64,000 nt of DNA from Vallitalea sp. (GTDB lineage: Bacteria; Bacillota; Clostridia; Lachnospirales; Vallitaleaceae), in NCBI RefSeq assembly GCF_025211055.1, contig NZ_JAOARO010000098.1, positions 1 to 64,000 of the forward strand, given 5' to 3'. Position 1 is the first letter of the stretch, and each line of letters starts with the position of its first letter. The position numbers and the translations under genes are program-made. Of this stretch, positions 45,206 through 53,599 are shown one piece after another. The notes below the pieces were generated by a model that searched no databases, was not told the DNA's origin, and was given only the letters and a program-made list of their open reading frames with translations.

Positions 45206-48200
45206 TTATTTACTTCCTCTTATAGCTTGAAAAGCACCAAGTAAATCTAATTCTCCATATCCCCATTCACTATTAGGATATTTGATTGCCCTCTTTCTCT
45301 TAGCTCCTCTAATTAAATAATTTCTAACTTTACCTGTATCCATTGTAGGGTCATTACCTTTTATTATTCCCCATTCTAATAATAATGCCGCTGCCCCTCC
45401 TGTTATAGCTGTACTTATACTTGTTCCTGTCATAGCTCCATAAGTATCCTTTGGTAACGGTCCTACTACCCCTACACCAGGAGCTACTAAATCTGGTTTT
45501 AATACATCATCTCTTGTCAATCCCCTACCTGAAGAAAGATATAAGCTTCCAGTTCTATGGTTATATGCACCTACTGAAAGAAGTCCAATACTTGATGATG
45601 GGTTAGTGATTGTTGTAAATGGGTCTGGTAATAAGAATTGTGTTTCCTCTTTTATCCAATCTTTTCTAGGTAACCAAACATCAATTCTTCCATTCACTAT
45701 CAAGTCACCATATACAGTAATGGTCCAGATTCCTTCTGTAGGCTCTTCCATTCTTACAAAGATAACTTCATCTCCAGTTCTGCCTTCTGATAATTGATAC
45801 TCAATATAAATGGTTGTTCTTTCTAATAAAAACTTTATTTCTTCCTTTTTTGCGAGTGTAGCTGGTATTCTATCAATAAATTCACCTGTAGGAGATGTAA
45901 TAGATATTGATATTTTATCAGGTGCATTGCTCCAAATGTTAAAAGTAAATCCTGGTTCATTAGGTGGTACTCTTATTTCTACATTCTTAAGTTCATCATT
46001 TTCTTCAAATTGACCTCTATAATGATGTGCCAAGTTGCTTTCATTTCCAACAGCAACTGTTACTGTATTACCTATCCTTCTAGCGATTGACTGTAAATAA
46101 CTCTCTGTTATTGAACTTCCGTCATGTGCTCCTTGATTACTTCCTACACCTATTATTATTGAAAGTGGCATTTGTAATTTAACAGACAATTCACGTATAT
46201 ATTTGGCTGCAAATATTACATCTGTATTTTGATAAACACTCTCAACATTATCATGTATTAAGTAAAAATCTCTAAGGCATTTTTTAGCTTCTTTTAATTT
46301 TACTACTACTATTGATGCATCAGGAGCAGCTCCAACAAAATTGTTAGCCCTATCTTCACGCCCAGCAGACATACCAGCTAGAAAAGTTCCATGACCAGTA
46401 TTATCAACAGACGGTACAATAGTTAACGAGTCTTCTGCTTGTAATGCTTCATTAATCTGTTCTTCCGTAAATTCTGTTCCATATATAAATCCTTCTGGTG
46501 GTGAACCTTGTATAGATTGATCCCAGATAGCTTTAATTTTAGTAGTATTATCCTCGTATTTAAATATTGAGTTAGTATAATCAACTCCCGAATCAATTAT
46601 TCCAATCATAACTCCCCCACCTCTAAGAGGTACATATGGCTGATTATGAAAGGTTAATATACCTGCATCTTCTAACGCACTTATTGCATATGGTCCAAAG
46701 CAGTGTGGAATATCACTTAGATCAACTCTATCAATAATCCCTCTGCATCCATCATTGCCAATAAATATATGTACTACTGCATATTGGTCATCCAATATCT
46801 GTATACACTCTGGGTTATATCTCTCATATATATCTTCTATACTCTCATATTCAATCAGTAAATCAAAATACTCTTCTGATATTACTGCTTGTTTACATAT
46901 TTCAGGGTCACTTCCTTCAATAACTCGTTTTCTAATCTCTTCTACTCTATCCTTACTTTCAACTATTTCAACCGAGCCTAATCCTCTAAAAGCATTAGCT
47001 AAACAAAGAGTTCCATATCCCCATAAATTATTAGGATAATCAAATAGGGCTTCGTTCCTCTTTGCGGATCTCTGCAAATATGATTTTACCTTTTCACCAT
47101 ACATATAAGGATCATTACCTTGTACAATACCCCATTCCATCAACAAAGCTGCTGATCCTGTGACAAAGGGGGTTGCCATACTGGTTCCACTTAATGAATC
47201 GTAACCCCCACCTGGATATGCTGCTACAATATTAACCCCTGGTGCTACTAGGTCTGGTTTTACAGTTATTGTATTGGACCTTCTAGTATATCCTCTTCCT
47301 GAAAATGGTGCTAAACTTCCTGTTGATGAGTCATATGCTCCAACTGTTATTACTTTTGTTGCTGTGGAAGGCATAGTAAGGGTTGTATCTATGGTAGGTC
47401 TAAGAAATTTTGTATCTTTTCCCACTGAACCAGGTAACCACATATCATAATTGCCAGATACTATAGTATCAGCTTGAAGAGTTATCTTCCATATTCCTTC
47501 AGTAACATAATTACCAGATTGTGGAATTAGTTCAATATAGATTTGTTGATCCAAGTTATAAGGTGATGGTTCACCATAGTATAATAAAACTCTAGTTCCA
47601 TCTAAGTTAAATTGCTGTTTACCAAGAGTAGGCGATATAAAACCTGAAGACACACCATTAGGTGCTAGGATTGACACATTTATTGCATCTGAATAAGCTT
47701 TCCATAATTGTATAGTTATGTTAGGCTCTCCAGTGAATACTGCTATTTCAACAATTTCTTCATCACCTTCATCAAGTGTATTACTAGTATGAAGTGCTGT
47801 ACTCCCTTCATTTCCGGAGCCAACAGAAACAACATTTTTCCATTCACTAGCTATACTATCAATAAAAGTTTCAAATAATGATTTACCATCATGAGATCCA
47901 TAATTATTGCCGAAACTTAGATTGATAGATATTGGTCTCTCTAACTCTTCTGCCTTTCTTGTTACATAAACCAACGCTCTCATAATCTCAGTTGTACTTG
48001 GAAATGATTCCTGACCTCTCCTTCCTAACTTGACAATGATATATTCTGCTTCTGGTGCTACCCCAATGAATTGTCCGTCACTTGCTCTGCCATTGCCTCC
48101 TGCTATACCTGCTACATGGGTTCCATGACCTAAGAAGTCATCTGAAGGAACTAATTCAAGCATTTCAAATCTATTATTCATACTAAGTGCCTCATTTATT

Positions 48201-48727
48201 CGTTCATCATTATATTCAGTCCCTGCACTAAATCCTTCAGGTGGGCTACCTTGTATAGATTGATCCCATAAGGATACTATACGAGTTGTTCCATCTTCAT
48301 TTCTAAAGTCAGGATGGGAATAATCTATACCGGAATCAATTATCCCTAATAAAACGCCTTTACCTTTTAAACGTGGAAAAACATTTTGAACTGATGTGAT
48401 ACATGCATCTCTAAGACTGGTATCAAGATTAAAATATAGGCTGCTAGGTTTCTCTACATATTCTATCTCTGGGAAGGAAGCAAATTTATCGATATTTTCT
48501 TGTTTTATTGTGACTATAGCATAATCCATTGTTAGCTGCTCAATATCTTCTGTCAATGTTCTTATTTCAGGAATATCTCTAATATTACCATTGTATTTCA
48601 CAATTAGTTCCCACGTATTAGCTTCTTCGTTATAGCCCACATTCAGATTATTGGTATACTGTCTTTCATCACTAGTCAGATCAACAGCTAGATTCAATTT
48701 ATCATCGACTTTTTGATTATTATCCAT
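45206..48727 (-). CDS. Double-domain subtilase, Csp-like
   Basis: 1173 residues with no signal peptide, made of two tandem S8 subtilisin-like units (about 1-580 and 610-1173), each with a Csp-type jelly-roll insert between Asn and Ser blocks. Unit 1: Asp131 (IDSGIDYSHPDF), His201 (GHGTHVAG), oxyanion Asn306 (GSGNEG), Ser516 (SGTSMATP). Unit 2: Asp712 (IDSGVDY), His779 (GHGTFLAG), Asn895 (VGNES), Ser1103 (TGTSISTA). Both catalytic sets are thus complete. The Asp-Gln-Ser-Ile-x-Gly-SPPEG segment occurs in both. CspB/CspA/CspC proteases that activate spore-cortex hydrolases share this architecture, and CspBA is also a fusion, but with a dead second unit. Germination is therefore a guess. GGGTGAG precedes the ATG. 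Monocistronic. Confidence 0.88.
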   Translation of the reverse strand: MDNNQKVDDKLNLAVDLTSDERQYTNNLNVGYNEEANTWELIVKYNGNIRDIPEIRTLTEDIEQLTMDYAIVTIKQENIDKFASFPEIEYVEKPSSLYFNLDTSLRDACITSVQNVFPRLKGKGVLLGIIDSGIDYSHPDFRNEDGTTRIVSLWDQSIQGSPPEGFSAGTEYNDERINEALSMNNRFEMLELVPSDDFLGHGTHVAGIAGGNGRASDGQFIGVAPEAEYIIVKLGRRGQESFPSTTEIMRALVYVTRKAEELERPISINLSFGNNYGSHDGKSLFETFIDSIASEWKNVVSVGSGNEGSTALHTSNTLDEGDEEIVEIAVFTGEPNITIQLWKAYSDAINVSILAPNGVSSGFISPTLGKQQFNLDGTRVLLYYGEPSPYNLDQQIYIELIPQSGNYVTEGIWKITLQADTIVSGNYDMWLPGSVGKDTKFLRPTIDTTLTMPSTATKVITVGAYDSSTGSLAPFSGRGYTRRSNTITVKPDLVAPGVNIVAAYPGGGYDSLSGTSMATPFVTGSAALLMEWGIVQGNDPYMYGEKVKSYLQRSAKRNEALFDYPNNLWGYGTLCLANAFRGLGSVEIVESKDRVEEIRKRVIEGSDPEICKQAVISEEYFDLLIEYESIEDIYERYNPECIQILDDQYAVVHIFIGNDGCRGIIDRVDLSDIPHCFGPYAISALEDAGILTFHNQPYVPLRGGGVMIGIIDSGVDYTNSIFKYEDNTTKIKAIWDQSIQGSPPEGFIYGTEFTEEQINEALQAEDSLTIVPSVDNTGHGTFLAGMSAGREDRANNFVGAAPDASIVVVKLKEAKKCLRDFYLIHDNVESVYQNTDVIFAAKYIRELSVKLQMPLSIIIGVGSNQGAHDGSSITESYLQSIARRIGNTVTVAVGNESNLAHHYRGQFEENDELKNVEIRVPPNEPGFTFNIWSNAPDKISISITSPTGEFIDRIPATLAKKEEIKFLLERTTIYIEYQLSEGRTGDEVIFVRMEEPTEGIWTITVYGDLIVNGRIDVWLPRKDWIKEETQFLLPDPFTTITNPSSSIGLLSVGAYNHRTGSLYLSSGRGLTRDDVLKPDLVAPGVGVVGPLPKDTYGAMTGTSISTAITGGAAALLLEWGIIKGNDPTMDTGKVRNYLIRGAKRKRAIKYPNSEWGYGELDLLGAFQAIRGSK

Positions 48728-48829
48728 TATCTCACCCTAATAAAACTCTCTTATTCTAATTTATGACAGTTACCTTGATATATTGTATAAATTTTTATTC
48801 ATTCATATTTTTTATTAATTCCAGATTAT

Positions 48830-48858
48830 TTGACATACTGAATCATTTCAAATATACT
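48830..48858 (+). promoter_or_regulatory. Promoter of the small membrane protein gene
   Basis: TTGACA (48830-48835), 17-nt spacer, TATACT (48853-48858), about 37 nt before the ATG. Confidence 0.8.
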
Positions 48859-48895
48859 AATCATATACAAATGTTGAGTGGTTAGAGGTGAACAT

Positions 48896-49084
48896 ATGAC
48901 TAATTTAAAAAGAATACTGGTTTTTGCTGTAATAATCATCTTGTTGGGATTCTATGGTATTGCTATTTATTATGCATTAACCCACGGAGAAAATAGTGGT
49001 GAAATAATAGTTTTCTGTATAGCTTCTACTTGTGTGTTATCAGTTTTTATTGGAATTATATTGAGGATAAGGAAAAACAAGTGA
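48896..49084 (+). CDS. Small two-helix membrane protein
   Basis: 62 residues from the ATG at 48896, with AGAGGTG 5 nt upstream; a GTG six codons earlier is in frame but lacks an RBS. Two hydrophobic segments (about 6-27 and 36-56) flank a short polar loop (THGENSGE) and the protein ends in basic RKNK. It has a near-consensus promoter and a downstream hairpin terminator, so it looks like a real monocistronic gene. No family recognised. It diverges from the double subtilase gene. Confidence 0.7.
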   Translation: MTNLKRILVFAVIIILLGFYGIAIYYALTHGENSGEIIVFCIASTCVLSVFIGIILRIRKNK

Positions 49085-49116
49085 CATCATGTATCTATAA
49101 GAGGATCTTATTAAGA

Positions 49117-49150
49117 AAGGGCTGTTTCATTCTCAAATGAATAGCCCCTT
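49117..49150. terminator. Bidirectional terminator
   Basis: AAGGGCTGTTTCATT pairs with AATGAATAGCCCCTT with one bulge; T-rich on both outgoing sides. It serves the small membrane gene and the convergent unknown gene. Confidence 0.75.
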
Positions 49151-49164
49151 GAAGAATTGTTTTA

Positions 49165-49752
49165 TCATATTTTAATAACTACTTCTTTTCCTTTATTGTG
49201 ATTAACATTTTTATCTAAGAACATATGGAATGAATTTTCTACTACTTCAACTATTTCCATTAACTCTTCTACCCCATAATAGTTGAAATAATCTAATATC
49301 CTACATTCTTTCATGCATTTACTTAGTTCTTCATCCATATCATGTTCATTTAATTCATTCGCCAACTTAAGACTTTCCAACGTTATAATTGAACTTATTG
49401 TAATAAGTTTAAGATATGCTTTATTAGTAGAATAGTGAAATGCTAATTGTATAAAACTTAGTCTATCCAAAGACTTATTTATTGTATTTATACAAAATTC
49501 TGACAATATTTTAAGTGCTTTATCTTTTTCTACTTCATTCACCAATAGATACTTATAGACTGCGTTAATAGCTACAGCAAAATCTAAATATACCTTATAG
49601 ATTTTTGTCTCAAATCTACAGGCATCTTTTTTTAAATCTTTATATAGTTTTAATATTTCTCCTACGTAATCTCTAGTTAGATTATCATTCAGTGTTTTTT
49701 CAAATAGTGGGTATTCTAGACGTAAAACATTTTCAAATCTACTATCTGACAT
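49165..49752 (-). CDS. Hypothetical protein
   Basis: 195 residues, soluble, almost all alpha-helical by pattern, with no signal peptide or membrane helix. No motif or family recognised. It has several Tyr/Phe/Leu-rich helices and a cluster SKCMKECRILDYFNYYGVEE. AAAGGA lies upstream of the ATG. It lies 130 nt downstream of the cobalamin importer ATPase gene on the same strand, so it might be read from that operon; function unknown. Confidence 0.7.
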   Translation of the reverse strand: MSDSRFENVLRLEYPLFEKTLNDNLTRDYVGEILKLYKDLKKDACRFETKIYKVYLDFAVAINAVYKYLLVNEVEKDKALKILSEFCINTINKSLDRLSFIQLAFHYSTNKAYLKLITISSIITLESLKLANELNEHDMDEELSKCMKECRILDYFNYYGVEELMEIVEVVENSFHMFLDKNVNHNKGKEVVIKI

Positions 49753-49885
49753 CTTGCATATATCCTTTCTTAATTACATATAAAAATTAATTATAATTTT
49801 CTATCAATTACAAATTAATTGATAGTTTATCTTATATAACTATATTGCCACAATAAATATATATATGCAAGTACATATTGAAATA

Positions 49886-50662
49886 TTACTTAATAATTAC
49901 TTTTTTATCAGTTAAAATGGGATGATTTATTAACTCTACATCAATAGAATATACATCTTTAACGGTTTCCTTGGTTATTACATCCTCTGGATCACCATAT
50001 CTATATACTTGACCATTTTTCAACATCAATATCTTATCACTATACCTCATAGCGATATTTAAATCATGAACAATATTTATAATCGTAATTCCTTTTTTCT
50101 TACATAGTTTATGAACCAACTCACTTATTTCATATTGATATCCAATATCCAAATGGGATATTGGTTCATCTAACAACATGATATCTGTTTCTTGGGCTAT
50201 AGCTCTAGCAATAATGACTCTTTGAAGTTCTCCACCACTAATCTGAGTGATTTTCTTATCTTTCAATCCTATGACTCTCGTTTCTTTCATTGCATCGTTA
50301 ACTATCTTTACATCTTCTTCAGTATTTTTTTGAAATTTGGAAGTATATGGAGTCCTTCCCATCATGACAATATCATAAACCGAGAATTCATACTGTATAT
50401 CCATTATCTGTGGTACCATTGATAATCTCTTAGCAATTTCTTTTTGTTTGATAACATGGATATCGTCATTTTTAATATAGACTGTCTTTTTATTAGAAGG
50501 CAAAATACCTGCCAATAACTTCAATAAAGTAGTTTTTCCAGAACCATTAGGTCCGATTATACTATAAAACAGACCTTTTTCCATATTGATTGACAAATCT
50601 TTTAAAACATTTTTTCCCCCATAATTGAAATTTAATTTTTTTGTACTAACTATACTATTCAT
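49886..50662 (-). CDS. btuD: Cobalamin/metal-chelate ABC transporter ATPase
   Basis: About 258 residues from the ATG at 50662 (AGAAGGA at 9 nt; the ATG three codons earlier abuts that site). FecE/BtuD-type ATPase: Walker A GPNGSGKTT near 37-45, ISGGELQR signature, Walker B IMLLDEPISHLD. It powers a FecCD-type importer; the B12 riboswitch upstream of the operon points to cobalamin as cargo. It lies 23 nt or so after the permease stop. Confidence 0.88.
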   Translation of the reverse strand: MNSIVSTKKLNFNYGGKNVLKDLSINMEKGLFYSIIGPNGSGKTTLLKLLAGILPSNKKTVYIKNDDIHVIKQKEIAKRLSMVPQIMDIQYEFSVYDIVMMGRTPYTSKFQKNTEEDVKIVNDAMKETRVIGLKDKKITQISGGELQRVIIARAIAQETDIMLLDEPISHLDIGYQYEISELVHKLCKKKGITIINIVHDLNIAMRYSDKILMLKNGQVYRYGDPEDVITKETVKDVYSIDVELINHPILTDKKVIIK

Positions 50663-50694
50663 ATTGTTCATTCCTTCTGTAATATGCTACTGAT

Positions 50695-51732
50695 TTAGAT
50701 AATTCTTTTTTTGTTTTGATATAATAAAAACAAGAAAAATGGAACTCCAAATAACGAGGTAATTATACCTACGGATAGTTCAGCCGGTGATATGATAGTT
50801 CTAGCAATAGTATCACATACAATCATGAAAATTGCTCCTATAAGCATTGCCAGTGGTATTAGTTTTTTATGGTCAGGGCCATTAATCATTCTTATTATAT
50901 GAGGTATGATAAGTCCTACAAATCCTATAATTCCACTAGCGGAAACAACAACAGCCACCATTATTGATGATATCCCCAATATTATCTTCTTAGTTCTGTT
51001 TACATCAATTCCTAGACTCCTTGCCGTTTCATCTCCTAATAACATAAGATTTAACTCTTCCTTAAATACCATCAAGATAATAGAACATATAATTACGCAA
51101 GGTGCTATAATGGCTACTTCTTTCCAGCTTGATGTACTAAAGCTTCCTAATGTCCATAGATATACTCTTTCTAATTTATCCCTGTTCAATAACATCATCA
51201 AAGACATAAGGGCTGATAATAAGTAATTAAGTGATATACCTGCCAGCAATAATGTTGTAGTAGGAAGTTTTTTACCAATTGCTGATATTCTCAGTACTAC
51301 CAGAACTGTAAGCATGGCACCAATAAATGCAAACATACTCACTCCAGTAAAACCAAAAATAGTTTTATTAAAATTGAATATAAGTCCAATTGTTGCACCT
51401 AGTGCTGCACCTGATGAGATACCTAATACAAAAGGGTCTGCCATGGGATTCTTGAAAACCCCTTGGAAAGAACAGCCAACAACTGCTAATGCTCCTCCAG
51501 TAAATAATGCAAGTATTATTCTAGGTAGCCTTAAGTCAGCTATTATTTTTATATGTGATTCCTTAATACCCTCAAGGGAAATCAAATCATTAATGAATGG
51601 AATTTTACTTAATAATACTTTACTGCTGTCAACAAAATCTATTCTGACAGAACCAAATCCACATGCAATAATAACTACTGCTATAAGTACTAATAAACTT
51701 ATTATAATATTACTTTTTCTAAATATCTTCAT
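50695..51732 (-). CDS. btuC: Cobalamin/metal-chelate ABC transporter permease
   Basis: 345 residues, FecCD/BtuC family with about ten membrane helices. Family hallmarks: PRIILALFTGGALAVVGCSF, NPMADPFVLGISSGAALGAT and ASGIIGFVGLIIPHIIRMING, the last being the ATPase-contact loop. Operon order binding protein - permease - ATPase behind a B12 riboswitch supports a BtuCDF-like role in vitamin B12 uptake. Confidence 0.88.
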   Translation of the reverse strand: MKIFRKSNIIISLLVLIAVVIIACGFGSVRIDFVDSSKVLLSKIPFINDLISLEGIKESHIKIIADLRLPRIILALFTGGALAVVGCSFQGVFKNPMADPFVLGISSGAALGATIGLIFNFNKTIFGFTGVSMFAFIGAMLTVLVVLRISAIGKKLPTTTLLLAGISLNYLLSALMSLMMLLNRDKLERVYLWTLGSFSTSSWKEVAIIAPCVIICSIILMVFKEELNLMLLGDETARSLGIDVNRTKKIILGISSIMVAVVVSASGIIGFVGLIIPHIIRMINGPDHKKLIPLAMLIGAIFMIVCDTIARTIISPAELSVGIITSLFGVPFFLFLLYQNKKRII

Positions 51733-51843
51733 AGTCTTAACCTGCTTTACTTTAATATGTCATTTCTATCTATAACACAGTAAGCCTATGTTTATATTTA
51801 ACATAGACTTACTTAAAGTATACTTAATTCTAATCTTTTTACA

Positions 51844-52908
51844 TTATTTAATAGCGTCTGGATGAATTATTTTTACTAATTTAGTTAATCCATCAACTAT
51901 TCTTGGTCCTTGTCTATAGAATAGATTTTCATCAATTTCGTATAATCTTCCTTCTTTGACAGCAGTTAAATCTTTATATCCTTCTAATGATTCTAACGTA
52001 GTTTTAGCATTATTCTTATCTGAACATATAACAATCTGAGGATCTTTATCAACTACTTGTTCAATACTATATGCCCAACCTGTAGCATCTTTCGCTATAT
52101 TATCAGCTCCAGCCATAGCCATGACCTCACTTAAGAAGGTATTTCCAGTAGCTGTATAATCTCCACCTTCTCCATATCCTACTACAAAATATGTTGTTGG
52201 TTTTTCTTTTTCTTCTATTGCTTTTTGGATTTCTGATACTTTATCTTTCATACTAGTTACTATTTTATCCGCTTCTTCTTTTTTGTTAAGAACTTCGCCG
52301 ATTGTATTTATATATCCGTATACGCCATCAAAACTATTATTCCAAGAAAGTGATAAGACAGTGATACCTTGTTCTTGTAACTTAGCTACAGCATCATCTT
52401 TTACATGAGCAGATGTAACTACAACATCAGGGTTAAGGTCTACTACTTTTTCGATATTAAATTCTTCTAAACCACCAATTTATTCTATATTCGCTACTTC
52501 ACTTGGATAGTCACAAAAATCTGTTCTACCAATGATTTTGTCTCCTGCTCCTAGAGCAAATATTGTTTCTGTAAATTCTGGTGAAATTGAAACTACAGTT
52601 TTTGGTTCTTTTTCAATTGTTATTTCCTTACCATACTTATCTGTTATAGTTAATGGATAAATATCTGATTCGCTACTAGTATCTTTTTCATCTTCATTAC
52701 TAGTGGTTTCATCTTTCTTATCATTAGTATCTTTATCTTCATTAGTATCTTTGTCTTCATCAGTCTTTGATGTATCATCTTTTTCTACTTGATTCTCTTG
52801 ATTGTATGTATCATCCTTTGGTGTCTTCTTGCCGCCACAAGCAGCTAAACTAAAAACGAGTACTGAAATTAACATAGTTGTCAGTAACAGCTTTAATAAT
52901 TTTTTCAT
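51844..52908 (-). pseudogene. btuF: Cobalamin-binding lipoprotein with in-frame stop
   Basis: The frame would encode 354 residues. It starts with a lipoprotein signal MKKLLKLLLTTMLISVLVFS ending LAAC, a Thr/Asp/Glu-rich tether (about 30-80), then a class III periplasmic-binding fold (YPLTITDKYGKEITI). An ochre TAA at 52480-52482 interrupts ...PSEVANIE-stop-IGGLEEFNIEKVV... The frame is otherwise open and resumes without shift; AAA to TAA is a one-base change and Lys fits the position. The C-terminal half could restart at Met (52249-52251) but would lack a signal. Either a true nonsense mutation or a sequence error. The operon has its own riboswitch-controlled terminator. Confidence 0.8.
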
Positions 52909-52993
52909 CCTTTAAACCTCCATAATATCTTCTTTAATAAGAAAAGTGATTAACACTCGGTATACTCATGCAGCATTTTCTGTTTATAAGCAA

Positions 52994-53017
52994 CAAAAAA
53001 CTGTGCTAAGGCACAGT
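52994..53017 (-). terminator. Riboswitch expression-platform terminator
   Basis: ACTGTGC (53000-53006) pairs with GCACAGT (53011-53017), followed on the minus strand by a T6 run. It lies between the B12 aptamer and btuF. Confidence 0.8.
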
Positions 53018-53039
53018 CAGATTACAAATAAATATGTAA

Positions 53040-53222
53040 ATCTACACTCTCCCACCGAAAGCTTAAAACTTATAAAAAGGCAGGTCTCCTGGCTTATGGC
53101 TTAACTTACTCTCTAGTCTTCTCAGTTTCCCAATGACATTTTAGATTTCATACCATTTACAGTAGCGGGGGCTGCAGTGGCATCTAACCACTTTCCCTTT
53201 TAACTCAACGAGTACCTTTTCA
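53040..53222 (-). ncRNA. Cobalamin (B12) riboswitch
   Basis: The minus-strand leader contains the conserved elements in order: GGTACTCGTTGAG, AAAAGGGAAAGTGGTT, GATGCCACTGCAGCCCCCGC, TACTGTAAATGG, and the B12 box AAGCCAGGAGACCTGCC (about 53079-53095). These are the hallmark blocks of the cobalamin riboswitch. It is followed by an intrinsic terminator and then the B12-type ABC importer. Binding of cobalamin should favour the terminator. Confidence 0.95.
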
Positions 53223-53276
53223 TCTATTAAATTTTAGTATCTTATGTTATATATAAATATATCCAAAGATAGTTTT

Positions 53277-53304
53277 ATTATATACTTTAATATAGATATG
53301 TCAA
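53277..53304 (-). promoter_or_regulatory. Promoter of the B12 riboswitch transcript
   Basis: Minus strand TTGACA (53299-53304), 16-nt spacer, TATAAT (53277-53282): both boxes are perfect matches. Confidence 0.8.
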
Positions 53305-53397
53305 GATAAAACTAGCTTTTGAGTTTTCTGTTTTTTATCTAGATTAGATTATATTGCAAGTAAGTCAGAAATAGTGTTTTGTTCTGACTTGGTTATT

Positions 53398-53503
53398 GCA
53401 AAATAGTATATGTATATGTTACGCCAGCTACTTGCTCGTCCTGAGCAAAAAGCTGGGTTCGGCGTCCTGCCTCACTACTCCACATATACATATACTATTT
53501 TGC
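53398..53503. repeat. Long perfect hairpin with GC-rich structured loop
   Basis: A 22-bp perfect inverted repeat (53398-53419 with 53482-53503) encloses a 62-nt loop of about 60% G+C. Inside the loop CCAGC/GCTGG and GCTC/GAGC can nest. Outer segments also pair: GATTATATTG with CAATATAATC, and AGTGTTTTGT with ACAAAACACT. It lies about 100 nt downstream of rarA (minus strand). No coding potential. The architecture is like the one at 8655-8730 but the stems differ. Confidence 0.65.
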
Positions 53504-53599
53504 TTCCTAGCATCTACAATATAATCACAAAACACTTTTTCTTCTAATTAACATAACTAACGGCTATAAATGTTTTTTTATAAAAAATGTTGGAAAGAA

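Larger units (their letters stand above)
52909..53599. other. Intergenic region between btuF and rarA
   Basis: About 690 bases without a gene. They hold the riboswitch terminator, the cobalamin riboswitch, its promoter, and the long hairpin element, plus a smaller AAGTCAGAA/TTCTGACTT hairpin at about 53362-53390. Confidence 0.7.

Noticed and set aside
52249..52251. Internal Met as start of a separate gene for the C-terminal part of BtuF
   Set aside because: The frame is continuous from the upstream half through the TAA, there is no RBS at this Met, and a half binding domain without signal peptide would not work.
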